NCBI GenBank assembly: GCA_036504035.1
Contig: DASXVV010000014.1
Span: forward strand, 310,001 to 374,000
DNA: 64,000 nt
Source of the DNA: Candidatus Deferrimicrobiaceae bacterium
GTDB taxonomy: Bacteria; Desulfobacterota; Deferrimicrobia; Deferrimicrobiales; Deferrimicrobiaceae
Direction of reading: 5' to 3'
Shown: in pieces, positions 1 through 8,500 of the stretch
Numbering within the stretch: the stretch's first letter is position 1
How the letters are laid out: each line of letters begins with the position of its first letter
The notes under the pieces: model-generated
Seen by the model: only the letters and a program-made list of their open reading frames with translations
Told to the model about the DNA's origin: nothing
Database searches by the model: none
Made by a program: the position numbers and the translations under genes

Positions 1-1
1 G

Positions 2-913
2 CTTGCCGCTCCGGTCGAAGCGCAACGTACCCGGCTCTGGATCCCCTATCCCGTTTCCGACGAAAACCAGGACATCTCCGACATTGATATTTCCGGGAAT
101 TTCGCCCGCGCGGCCGTCTACCGTGAACGAAAAGGGGGCAACGCCCTGCTTTATGCCGAATGGAACGGGCCTTCGAAAGAACGGACGCTCTCGTATACGT
201 TCCGTGCTTCCCGGCGGGAGGTTACGACGAAAGACTTTCCTTCGAAGGAGTTGTCGTTTGCCCCCAGTGAGTTCGCGCGCGAGCTCGCCCCGAACAGCCT
301 CGGTTCGACCACGGGGCAGGCGAAGGAATTCGCGGCAAGAATCACCAAGGGGAAGAAGACCAACCTGACGAAGGCCCGCGCAATCCACGACTGGATCGTG
401 GACAACATGCACCGCGATCCGGACGTCAAGGGGTGCGGGATCGGCGAGGTCGATTCCCTCCTGCGAAAGATGGGAGGCAAGTGCGCCGACATCCACTCCG
501 TGTTCGTGACGCTGTGCCGCGCGGCCGGCGTGCCGGCCCGCGAAGTATTCGGGATCCGGATCCCGAAGGGAAGCTCGGGAGAGATGACGAAGGCGCAACA
601 TTGCTGGGCCGAGTTTTATGAGCCCGGCGCCGGCTGGATCGTCGTTGATCCTGCCGACGTTCGAAAAGCCATCCTGGAAAAGAAGCTCACCGTCGAGGAA
701 GCCAGCCCCTTGCGGGAATACTACTTCGGAGCCGTGGACGAGAACCGGATCGCTTTCGGAACTGGACGGGACATCGTCCTTAACCCTCCGCAGGATGGGC
801 AACCCTTGAATTACTTCATGTATCCTTACGCGGAAGCGGATGGGAAGGTGTTGAACGAGGACCTCTTCGGGTTCAACATCGGTTACAAGATCACATATAT
901 CGATCAGCGATAG
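2..913 (+). CDS. Transglutaminase-like superfamily protein, 5' truncated by window edge
   Basis: The frame is already open at base 2, so the N-terminus lies outside the window; about 303 residues are visible. The C-terminal half holds a transglutaminase-like core with a plausible Cys-His-Asp triad: GGKCAD (Cys near nt 483), QHCWAEF (His near nt 600) and VVDPAD (Asp near nt 650). The part before it is a beta-rich extension without a recognised domain. Bacterial proteins of this family are usually proteases, amidases or peptide cross-linkers; the substrate here is unknown. An internal ATG at 251 could be mistaken for the start, but the in-frame sequence upstream (for example LWIPYPVSDENQ) looks coding. 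A strong hairpin lies 45 nt after the stop. I am sure of the fold, not of the function. Confidence 0.8.
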   Translation, partial: LAAPVEAQRTRLWIPYPVSDENQDISDIDISGNFARAAVYRERKGGNALLYAEWNGPSKERTLSYTFRASRREVTTKDFPSKELSFAPSEFARELAPNSLGSTTGQAKEFAARITKGKKTNLTKARAIHDWIVDNMHRDPDVKGCGIGEVDSLLRKMGGKCADIHSVFVTLCRAAGVPAREVFGIRIPKGSSGEMTKAQHCWAEFYEPGAGWIVVDPADVRKAILEKKLTVEEASPLREYYFGAVDENRIAFGTGRDIVLNPPQDGQPLNYFMYPYAEADGKVLNEDLFGFNIGYKITYIDQR

Positions 914-958
914 CGAACGCCGCCCCCGATCCCTCCCTCCAATCGCCGAATACTCTCC

Positions 959-988
959 GGGGCGTTGAAGAATAATCTTCAACGCCCC
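959..988. terminator. Perfect 13-bp hairpin, possible terminator
   Basis: GGGGCGTTGAAGA (959-971), loop ATAA, then the exact complement (976-988). It lies between the transglutaminase-like gene and the DUF2318 gene. No T-tract follows on either strand, so it is not a canonical intrinsic terminator. It may stabilise the upstream mRNA 3' end or assist termination. Confidence 0.5.
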
Positions 989-1122
989 GATTATCCCTGA
1001 ATTCCATTCTCGCTTATTACGCTCCAACCATCTGATATTGCAATCATTATGGGTCGCGCCGTTAAGCGGCACGGCCCTTGCTCAAAGTAAGGCAATATTT
1101 CCTATCCGGGAGGACAAGCCGC

Positions 1123-1641
1123 ATGTCTGGACACACTGATCGGATTCACCGAACCGGAAAAATGATCCTCCTGATTCTCCTGCTGGTCGGGGGGCTATCC
1201 GCGATCGTTCACGCAGGGGTGCTCGATGGACTCTTCAAGAAGTCGCCCGAAGCCTCCGCCAAGGCGGCCGGAGTCGTGGAATCGTCCGATCAGGTGACGA
1301 TTCCCCTGAAGTCGCTCGATTCCGGCAAGGCGATTTTCCTGCAGACCGAGTCTGAAGGTCGGACCCTCTACTTCCTGGCGCTGAAGACCGCCGACGGAAA
1401 GTATCGTTCCTCGCTGGATGCCTGCGACGTCTGCTTCCGGGCGAATCGCGGATACCGGCAGGAGGGCGATCAGCTCGTCTGCAACAACTGCAACCAGAAG
1501 TTCGCGGCCAACAAGCTCGGCGAGGCGAAGGGCGGATGCAACCCGCACCCGCTGGCGCACCGGATCGAGGGGACGAATATGGTGATCCAGAAGGCCGACA
1601 TCGCCGCCGGGAAGAATTACTTCCAGCGGAAGCGGTCGTGA
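1123..1641 (+). CDS. DUF2318 membrane-anchored metal-site protein
   Basis: A 172-residue protein. One N-terminal hydrophobic segment (about residues 14-32) is a signal anchor. The C-terminal half is a DUF2318-type domain with paired cysteines: CDVC, then CNNC about 20 residues later, and a GGCNPHPL motif. The start at 1123 is preferred over an earlier TTG/CTG because GGGAGG sits at 1108-1113. DUF2318 proteins are commonly found beside FtsX-type permeases and an ATPase in iron or copper handling loci, such as the Campylobacter p19 system; exactly those two partners follow here within 26 nt. A role in periplasmic metal delivery or redox is inferred. The cysteines could bind a metal or Fe-S cluster. 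Confidence 0.75.
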   Translation: MSGHTDRIHRTGKMILLILLLVGGLSAIVHAGVLDGLFKKSPEASAKAAGVVESSDQVTIPLKSLDSGKAIFLQTESEGRTLYFLALKTADGKYRSSLDACDVCFRANRGYRQEGDQLVCNNCNQKFAANKLGEAKGGCNPHPLAHRIEGTNMVIQKADIAAGKNYFQRKRS

Positions 1642-1666
1642 CCTGGAAACCGGCGGGGGGAAAGCG

Positions 1667-2818
1667 ATGAATATCCGGAAGCTGGCCTGGAAAAATCTGT
1701 TCCGCCGGAAATCGCGCGCCATCTTCACCGGCCTCGGGATCTTCCTCGGGATCGGGACGTTCGTGGCCATCTCGTCGCTGACGATGCGGATGGAAGGCGC
1801 CGTGCGCGACAAGCTCGACAAGTTCGGCGCCAACATCCTGGTCACCCCCCGGACGGAACAGCTCTCCCTGGGATTCGGAGATATCTCGCTGGGCGGCACC
1901 CAGGTCGCGCACGCGCAACTGACGGCTGACGACGAGAAGGCGATCCGGTCGATCGCCCTGGCGGAACGGCTTCGCATGGTCGTCCCCTATTACCTGACGG
2001 CGACCGACGTATCGGGGAAGAATCTCGTGTGGATGGGGATCCGCCCCGCCGACATCGTCGAATCCCGCCCTTGGTGGAAGGTGCAGGGTGATGCGCTGAA
2101 AGGCAGGGACGAGGTGCTGCTCGGTTCCGAGGCGGCGATCGCGCTCGACAAGGGGCCCGGCGGGACGATCGAATCGGGCGGGAAGACGTTCCGGGTCGCC
2201 GGCGTCCTGTTGCCGACCGGCGAAAAGGAAGACGGGATGGTGATCGCGAACCTCGAGGATGTCCGCGCATTGGCCGGCACGCCCGGCGGCGTCACCTTTT
2301 TCGAAGTGGCTGCGCTTTGCAAGGACTGCCCGGTGGAGGACATCGTCAAGGAGATCGGCGAGAAGATTCCCGGCGCCAAGGTTTCCGCGATCCGCTCGGT
2401 CGTCGAAAGCCGCAAGGCCGCGGTCGACCAGTTCCGACGGCTGGGACTGGGCGTGTCGGCGATCGTCCTGACCATCGGTGGCCTGATGGTGTTCGTCACC
2501 ATCATGGGGAACGTCCAGGAACGCACGCGCGAGATCGGCATCCTGCGGGCGGTCGGGTTCCGGCGGGGGGCGATCCGCGCGCTCCTGTTCTGGGAGACGG
2601 GCTGGATCTCCCTGGCTGCTTCGCTGGCCGGGGGCATTCTAGGGGCGGCCGCGGCGTTCGCGGGAGCGCCGCTCTTCGGTGCGGAACGGGGCGGGATCGA
2701 ACTCGCGCCCATCTTGCTGGGAACGGCGCTTGGGCTGGCGCTCGGGTTGCTGGGCACGATCCCGCCCGCCCGCCGAGCCGCCGCGCTGTCGCCGACCGAA
2801 GCCATCCGCAGCCTGTAG
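1667..2818 (+). CDS. FtsX/MacB-like ABC transporter permease
   Basis: A 383-residue inner-membrane protein with the MacB layout: an N-terminal transmembrane helix (about 20-42), a roughly 200-residue periplasmic MacB_PCD-like domain, then three C-terminal helices (about 265-380) forming the FtsX domain with its usual TREIGILRAVGFRRG cytoplasmic loop. It lies between the DUF2318 gene and the cognate ATPase (15 nt downstream), so the three probably form one unit. MacB-type systems are mechanotransducers rather than channels and often work with a TolC protein; two TolC homologues follow. Substrate is unknown, with metal or metal-chelate inferred from context. Confidence 0.85.
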   Translation: MNIRKLAWKNLFRRKSRAIFTGLGIFLGIGTFVAISSLTMRMEGAVRDKLDKFGANILVTPRTEQLSLGFGDISLGGTQVAHAQLTADDEKAIRSIALAERLRMVVPYYLTATDVSGKNLVWMGIRPADIVESRPWWKVQGDALKGRDEVLLGSEAAIALDKGPGGTIESGGKTFRVAGVLLPTGEKEDGMVIANLEDVRALAGTPGGVTFFEVAALCKDCPVEDIVKEIGEKIPGAKVSAIRSVVESRKAAVDQFRRLGLGVSAIVLTIGGLMVFVTIMGNVQERTREIGILRAVGFRRGAIRALLFWETGWISLAASLAGGILGAAAAFAGAPLFGAERGGIELAPILLGTALGLALGLLGTIPPARRAAALSPTEAIRSL

Positions 2819-2833
2819 ACGAGGAGATAAGGC

Positions 2834-3571
2834 ATGAAGCCGTTGATCACACTTGAAAACGTCTCGATGACCTACGGCGCCAACGGGACCAGCGCCACTG
2901 CGCTTCGCGAGATCAGCGTCTCGATCGCCGAAGGGGAATACGCGGTCATCACCGGCGAATCCGGAGCCGGCAAAAGCACGCTGCTCTGCCTGCTGGGCGG
3001 GCTGCAACTGCCGACTTCGGGACGCATCGTCATCGATGACGTCGACATCGCGACCCTCTCCCAGGACCGCCTGGCCGATTTCCGTGGGAAAAAGATCGGG
3101 TTTGTCTTCCAGGCGTACCACCTGCTTCCATACCTGACCGCTCAGGAAAATGTGATGGTCCCGATGGCGCCGGAAAAGGGAACGGCGACGCAGAAGAGCG
3201 ATCGGGCGACCGCATTGCTGGAATCCGTCGGGCTGGCCGGAAAGGAAGACCGGCTGCCGTCGCAGTTGTCAGGCGGAGAATGCCAACGGGTGGCGATCGC
3301 CCGGGCGCTCGTCCACGATCCTCCGATCCTGCTCGCTGACGAACCGACCGGGAATCTCGACAGCGCGACGGGGAATCAGATACTCGACCTGTTTGCCGAC
3401 CTTCACGACGCAGGCAAGACGATCCTGGTGGTGACCCACAACCGGACGAATATCGAGCGGGGAACGCGATCGATCCGCCTGGGCGACGGCCTGATCGTCG
3501 AAGACCGTCCCGTCAGGACGGTTCCCCGTGCGAGCCGAATCCACGTCCCGGAACAGGCATTGGGAGCATAA
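2834..3571 (+). CDS. ABC transporter ATP-binding protein, LolD/MacB type
   Basis: A 245-residue single-domain ATPase: Walker A GESGAGKST (about residues 38-46), Q-loop VFQAYHLLPYL, signature LSGGECQRVAIARAL, Walker B ILLADEPTGNLDS and switch His in VVTHN. The GNLDS and ECQRVA forms are typical of LolD/MacB-family nucleotide-binding subunits that serve FtsX permeases, matching the gene 15 nt upstream. The C-terminal 25 residues are an unremarkable extension. The start has AGGAG at 2822-2826. Confidence 0.88.
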   Translation: MKPLITLENVSMTYGANGTSATALREISVSIAEGEYAVITGESGAGKSTLLCLLGGLQLPTSGRIVIDDVDIATLSQDRLADFRGKKIGFVFQAYHLLPYLTAQENVMVPMAPEKGTATQKSDRATALLESVGLAGKEDRLPSQLSGGECQRVAIARALVHDPPILLADEPTGNLDSATGNQILDLFADLHDAGKTILVVTHNRTNIERGTRSIRLGDGLIVEDRPVRTVPRASRIHVPEQALGA

Positions 3572-3575
3572 AGCC

Positions 3576-3770
3576 ATGGAGACACCGAAAAACGAGAGAT
3601 CCGTGCGTGGGTGGATCATTGCCATCGTGGTCGCCATCCTCCTTTCCGTCGCGGTGACCTGGATCCTGGGAACGATCTTCCGGCAGGGGATGACGCACCC
3701 TGCGCATGGCTCGACGGGGGAAGGCGCCTCCGCTTCCGGGTGCAGGATGAAGTGTTGCGGCGGGGATTGA
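3576..3770 (+). CDS. Small single-helix membrane protein with Cys-rich tail
   Basis: A 64-residue protein with one transmembrane helix (about residues 12-33) and a short exported tail ending CRMKCCGGD. It starts 4 nt after the ATPase stop, with GGGAG at 3562-3566. The C-terminal three-cysteine cluster, together with Met and His residues in the tail, suggests metal or thiol chemistry at the membrane surface. I do not recognise the family. Position in the metal-export block is the only functional hint. Confidence 0.6.
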   Translation: METPKNERSVRGWIIAIVVAILLSVAVTWILGTIFRQGMTHPAHGSTGEGASASGCRMKCCGGD

Positions 3771-3844
3771 CGCAAAGGAGACCGGAAACGTTTTATAGTC
3801 GGGGTGAAAGCGGTGACACGGTGATGGAGAGGAGAACGGGAACG

Positions 3845-5332
3845 ATGCAGATAGTTACTTTCGGAACAGGGAAGCGGAGGCCGGAAACGGGAAGGCGCGC
3901 TTGCCCCCGGGCCGGTTTTCTTGTTCCGCTTTTACTGACGCTTGCCGTTGTCGCTTCAGCCGCGGATCCGGTCGGACTCGCGTTGCGAAAGGACGCCGCC
4001 GTTGCGGTCTCTCCCGTCGAGTTGCCGGGAAACGTCGAACGGGAAACCCTGGAGAAGAAAATTATTCAGGGACCGACGCAGGCCGACCTCTCCGCCTACG
4101 GCTATCTTTCCAGCCCGATGATCCAGGCGGCGCGCGCCAGGTGGCGCGGGACGGCCGAGAAATACCGGATCGACACCGCCTGGAACAACCCCGAGATCAT
4201 GATCGAGGGGATGCGCATGGTCGGTTCCGGCAGCATGGCCCCTACCGCGACGGGGCCCGACGGGATGCCGGTGGCCGGCAGCCAGGATTCGACTCCGAAG
4301 AACGACTGGACCGTGCGCCTGACCCAGGGCATCCCTCTGCCGGGCAAGCTTGGGCGGGCCGGGGATATCGTGCAGTCCGACGCGCGGATCGCACGGCTCG
4401 GTCTCGATGCGGCGGTTCGCGACGTCGTCCTGGGCATCCGCGAGTCGTACCAGGAACTGCTCTACATCGGTGAGGCGCGAAGGATCGCGACGCGGAACAG
4501 GGAGCTGCTCGACCAGCTGCGGAAGGTGGGGGAGGGGGCGTACGCCGCGAACCGGGCGGCGCTGGTCGACGTCATGAAGGCGCAGGCGCAGTCGGGGCAG
4601 TTGCTCTACGACGCGTTGTTGCTCGAGGAGTTGGAGCGGACCGAGAAGACGCGGATGAACGGGCTGCTCGACCGGCCGGCCGATGCCGCGATCGGGCCGC
4701 TCGCCGACCTCCCGGTCCGTCCGGTGGTCTACGCCCTCCCTGAGATCCAGGCGTTCGCGGAGGCGAACCTCGAGGAAGTGAAGATCGCCCAGGCGGGCGT
4801 CGAGAAGGCGCAATCCATGCTTTCGCTCACGCGGTACGAGAACCTTCCGGAATTCAACCTCGGCGCCTCCTACGGAACCGATCGGGGAGACAGGCAGGTG
4901 GGAGTCCAGGTGGGCGTCATGCTTCCGATCTGGCTGGGAAAGAACGCCGGCCGGACCGCCTCCGCGCGCGCCGATGTCGAGACGATGCAATCCATGAAGC
5001 GGGCGCAGGTCAACGAGACGCGGACCATGGTCCAGGAGGGATGGTTCCGGATGCGCAACGCGGAGCGGCTGGTCAAGCTTTACCGGGACGACCTGCTTCC
5101 GCAGGCCGAGCGCGCGATCGAGAGCGCCGAGACGCTCTACAAGCAGGGGCAGGGCGCCTTCAGCGACTACATCGAGACGCAGTCGACGTTCTACGGATTC
5201 CAGCTTTCGCTGGCGCGCGCGAAGGCCGACTACGGCAAATTCCAGGCGCGGCTCGAGAAGCTCGCGGGAAAAGGGCTGACCGAGCGGGAACCATCGACGG
5301 CGCCCCAAGCGGGCAAGGAGGTCGCCCGATGA
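3845..5332 (+). CDS. TolC-family outer-membrane efflux protein (first copy)
   Basis: A 495-residue protein with signal peptide (hydrophobic core LVPLLLTLAVVASA, cleavage after ASA) and two outer-membrane-efflux repeats rich in heptad helices. Typical features are conserved YQELLYIGEARR early and LYKQGQGAFSDYIETQ near the C-terminus. The start at 3845 is chosen because GGAGAGGAG lies just upstream and a clean signal peptide follows; the frame is open further upstream without coding character. It resembles CusC/CzcC-like TolC proteins. It overlaps the second TolC gene by 4 nt (ATGA). It probably provides an outer-membrane duct for the CusBA-like pump or the MacB-like system. Confidence 0.85.
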   Translation: MQIVTFGTGKRRPETGRRACPRAGFLVPLLLTLAVVASAADPVGLALRKDAAVAVSPVELPGNVERETLEKKIIQGPTQADLSAYGYLSSPMIQAARARWRGTAEKYRIDTAWNNPEIMIEGMRMVGSGSMAPTATGPDGMPVAGSQDSTPKNDWTVRLTQGIPLPGKLGRAGDIVQSDARIARLGLDAAVRDVVLGIRESYQELLYIGEARRIATRNRELLDQLRKVGEGAYAANRAALVDVMKAQAQSGQLLYDALLLEELERTEKTRMNGLLDRPADAAIGPLADLPVRPVVYALPEIQAFAEANLEEVKIAQAGVEKAQSMLSLTRYENLPEFNLGASYGTDRGDRQVGVQVGVMLPIWLGKNAGRTASARADVETMQSMKRAQVNETRTMVQEGWFRMRNAERLVKLYRDDLLPQAERAIESAETLYKQGQGAFSDYIETQSTFYGFQLSLARAKADYGKFQARLEKLAGKGLTEREPSTAPQAGKEVAR

Positions 5333-6933
5333 AAACGTTGACTGCGATATTTCGGGCGACGATCGGGTTGGGTTCGGTCGCGATACTGATTTCCGCGCCG
5401 GCCTCGGCCTGGGGGCCGTTCGGGACGGACGACCGGGGGCTCGTGCAGGAGGTCGACCGTTACCAGCCGTCCGGCACCTACCGTGCCGCGGTCACCGTTC
5501 CGGCGAAAGAGGCGGCGGGCGCCGCTGCCCCGGATGACTTCGACATGCAGGTCGGGAAGCTGCGGGCGCTCTCGGCGCGCTGGGAGAAGACGCTGTCCGA
5601 ACCGGTTGCGGAAGAATCGTTCCTGGTCCCCGATGCGTCGCGGATGACGCGTCTGGCAGGGGCGGCCACCGACAACGAAGCGGCTGAAAAGACGCTCGCC
5701 GACGGGTTCACGCTCGCCGACCTCGAGGCGCTGGCGCTGCTGCGGAATCCGGGCGCGGCGTCGAAGGAGCGGGATTTCCGCGCGGCGCTCGACGGCTATC
5801 CGCAGGTCGAGAACCTCGACACGATCCTTCGCCGGTACAGCGCGTTCACGAGCGGCCTGATGACGGGCATCGGGCCGATGGACAGCCCCGACGCGATGGC
5901 CCGGGCCAGGTTCCCCTTTCCCGGCGTGCTGGCGCTCAAGGGCGAGATCGTGACGCAGGAGGCGACGGCGGCGCGGGAAAACCTCGAGGCCGCGCGTCGC
6001 AAGGCGGTCACCTCGGTCCGGAAGAGCTATCGGGAACTGCTCTACGTGGCGGCAGCCCGGAAGACTACCGAGTCGATGCTCGATCTGCTCGACAATCTGA
6101 AAAGCGCCGCCTCCGCGCGCTACTCGGCCGGCGAAACCAGCTTCCAGGACGTGCTCAAGATCGGGATCGAGCGGGAAAAGATGCGGGAGGAGCTTCGCAC
6201 GCTCACGGAGGAGCAGCGGAACATTGAGGCGATGATCCGCGAGACGCTCGCGCTGCCGCCTTCCGTCCGGATCGGGATTCCCGCGTCCGACAATCTCGCG
6301 GTCACGGTTCCGGCGATCGAGGACCTTCAGGCGAAGTCGCTTTCGAGCCGGCAGGAGTTGCGATCGATGCGGGCGATGGTCGGGAAGATGGAACGGATGC
6401 TTCTGATGCAGGAGACGATGGTCCATCCCGGCTTCACGCTGAACCTGTCCCAGTACGACCGGGACGAGGCGTCGCGGATCGCAGCCGGCGGGATGGGCGG
6501 AGAAAAAGAGAACTTTCCGACAACGACCGTGGCCTCGGTGGGTGCGGGGCTTCCCAAGGCGCCGCTGTTCGGGACCCAGGAGGCGTACCTGCGCGAGCTT
6601 CGGCAGCGGATCGAGGGGCTGAAGAGCGACCTCCGGATGGAGGAAGCGGCCACGTTGCTCGGCGTCCGGACCGCGTGGTTCGCGCTCGACAAGGCGAAAC
6701 GGGAAGAGGCGCTCTACGGCGACCGGATCGTGACGCTGTCGCGCAGCGCGCTCGAAGCCTCGAACCAGGGCTATTCGGCGGGCAAGGTCATGTTCGCGGA
6801 CGTGATCGAGGCGTACCGGGGCTGGCTGGAAGCCAACCTTTCCCTGTCGCGCAGCCGGGCGGATCTCGGCGTGGCTTCTGCAGAACTGGAAAACGCGGTC
6901 GGGCAGCGGGTTGCCCCAGACCCGAAACGATAA
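5329..6933 (+). CDS. TolC-family outer-membrane efflux protein (second copy)
   Basis: A 534-residue protein starting inside the previous stop codon (ATGA). The signal peptide ends near ASAWG. A variable N-terminal segment (to about residue 130) precedes two efflux-protein repeats: KSYRELLYVAAARK (about 225-240), and GYSAGKVMFADVIEAYRGW near the C-terminus (about 485). It differs clearly from the first copy, so this is an old divergence, not a recent duplication. Two adjacent TolC-like genes before one adaptor and one pump suggest that either a hetero-partner or one duct for each of the two transporters in this block. Confidence 0.82.
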   Translation: MKTLTAIFRATIGLGSVAILISAPASAWGPFGTDDRGLVQEVDRYQPSGTYRAAVTVPAKEAAGAAAPDDFDMQVGKLRALSARWEKTLSEPVAEESFLVPDASRMTRLAGAATDNEAAEKTLADGFTLADLEALALLRNPGAASKERDFRAALDGYPQVENLDTILRRYSAFTSGLMTGIGPMDSPDAMARARFPFPGVLALKGEIVTQEATAARENLEAARRKAVTSVRKSYRELLYVAAARKTTESMLDLLDNLKSAASARYSAGETSFQDVLKIGIEREKMREELRTLTEEQRNIEAMIRETLALPPSVRIGIPASDNLAVTVPAIEDLQAKSLSSRQELRSMRAMVGKMERMLLMQETMVHPGFTLNLSQYDRDEASRIAAGGMGGEKENFPTTTVASVGAGLPKAPLFGTQEAYLRELRQRIEGLKSDLRMEEAATLLGVRTAWFALDKAKREEALYGDRIVTLSRSALEASNQGYSAGKVMFADVIEAYRGWLEANLSLSRSRADLGVASAELENAVGQRVAPDPKR

Positions 6934-6955
6934 TCGAAGGGCGGGGAGGATGATC

Positions 6956-8500
6956 ATGACGGAAGAAAACCACATCACCGAAAGCCCGGCGCCCAAGAAG
7001 CGCAAGGGGATCGCGACGGCAATCATCGCCCTGGTTGCGCTGGCGGTCGGTGTTGCCGGCGGGCTATATCTGGGCGGGCGGGGATCGAAAGGGGCCGGCC
7101 TTACGGACAATGCGGCGGCCGCGCACGTCGAGGGAGAGAAATACACCTGCGGCATGCATCCCTTCATCATCTCCGACAAGCCGGGCAACTGCCCGATCTG
7201 CGGCATGGCGCTGACGAAGATCCAGGGGAGCGGCGGGTCGGCCGGGGCGGGAAGTCCCGCCGCGAAGGGTCCCCGCAAGATCCTCTTCTACCGGAACCCG
7301 ATGAATGCCGTGGTGACCTCGCCCGTTCCGATGAAGGATGAGATGGGGATGGACTACGTCCCGGTCTACGAGGACGAGGCGAAGGGCGGGGGCGGGCAGG
7401 CGGCGGGCGCGCTGCCGGAGGGGTATGGGACGCTCGCTTCGGGCCCCGATACCCTCAAGCTGGCCGGCGTCCGGACGGCGCCCGCGGTTCGCGAGCGGAT
7501 CGCGCGTTCGGTCCGCACCGCCGGCATCGTGGTCCCCGACGAGTCGCGCATCCGCCGGGTACAGAGCAAGATCGACGGCTATGTCGAGAAGCTGTTCGTC
7601 AGCGCGACCGGCCAGGTGGTCAGGAAGGGGCAGCCGCTTCTCTCGCTTTATTCCCCGGAGCTGCTGGCGTCCCAGCAGGAGTATGTGAAGGCGCGCGAGA
7701 CATCGAAGAAGTTTTCCAATTCCACGAGCGACGAGGTGCGGGCGCTTGGCGAGGAGTTGCGGAACGCCTCCCGCCGCAGGCTCGAGCTGTTCGACGTTCC
7801 CGCATCGGCGATCGCCAGCCTGGAGCGCACGGGCACGCCGACGCGCACCGTGACGCTCGTCGCCCCGGTGTCCGGCTACGTGACCGGCAAGGAGGTTTTC
7901 GAGGGAACGAAGGTGGGCCCCGGCATGGAGCTGCTCACCGTCACCGACCTGTCCCGGGTCTGGATCGAGGCCGACCTCTACGAGACCGAGGCCGGTTCCG
8001 CCCGCGTCGGCATGTCCGCTACGCTGTCGCTTTCGGCCGATCCCGGGGTGCGCCTCAAGGGGCGAGTGGCGTTCGTCTATCCCGTCCTGACGCCCGACAG
8101 CCGCACCCTGAAGGTTCGCTTCGAGTTCCCGAATCCGGGTCTCAAGCTCAAGCCGCAGATGTACGCGGACGTGTCGATCGACCTCGCGGCCGCGACCGGC
8201 GTGACGATCGACGATTCGGCCATCATCGACACGGGCGTCCGGCGCATCGTCTTCGTCGAGACGGGCGAGGGATCGTTCACGCCGCGTGAAGTCACGGTCG
8301 GCGTCCGCGGTGACGGCAAGGCGCAGATCCTTTCCGGCGTCAAGGAAGGCGAGCGGGTGGCGATCGGGGCAAACTTCCTGCTCGACTCCGAATCGCGGAT
8401 GCGGGCGGCGCTGACGAAGATGACCGGGGGTTCGCCGACTGCGCCCGCTGCCCCCCCGAAATCGCCATCGGGGCATGAAGGACACGGGGGCGCCCGATGA
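6956..8500 (+). CDS. cusB: CusB-like RND periplasmic adaptor with heavy-metal-binding domain
   Basis: A 514-residue membrane-fusion protein: N-terminal helix (about 20-42); heavy-metal-binding domain with YTCGMHP and NCPICGMAL (about 60-90); a second Met-containing module NPMNAVVTSP...KDEMGMDYVP; then lipoyl/barrel-sandwich, alpha-hairpin and beta-barrel regions of the HlyD type. The start at 6956 is preferred to 6950 because GGGGAGG (6943-6949) abuts the earlier ATG. Established homologues pass Cu(I)/Ag(I) to a CusA-type pump. It overlaps the pump gene by 4 nt. Confidence 0.88.
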   Translation: MTEENHITESPAPKKRKGIATAIIALVALAVGVAGGLYLGGRGSKGAGLTDNAAAAHVEGEKYTCGMHPFIISDKPGNCPICGMALTKIQGSGGSAGAGSPAAKGPRKILFYRNPMNAVVTSPVPMKDEMGMDYVPVYEDEAKGGGGQAAGALPEGYGTLASGPDTLKLAGVRTAPAVRERIARSVRTAGIVVPDESRIRRVQSKIDGYVEKLFVSATGQVVRKGQPLLSLYSPELLASQQEYVKARETSKKFSNSTSDEVRALGEELRNASRRRLELFDVPASAIASLERTGTPTRTVTLVAPVSGYVTGKEVFEGTKVGPGMELLTVTDLSRVWIEADLYETEAGSARVGMSATLSLSADPGVRLKGRVAFVYPVLTPDSRTLKVRFEFPNPGLKLKPQMYADVSIDLAAATGVTIDDSAIIDTGVRRIVFVETGEGSFTPREVTVGVRGDGKAQILSGVKEGERVAIGANFLLDSESRMRAALTKMTGGSPTAPAAPPKSPSGHEGHGGAR

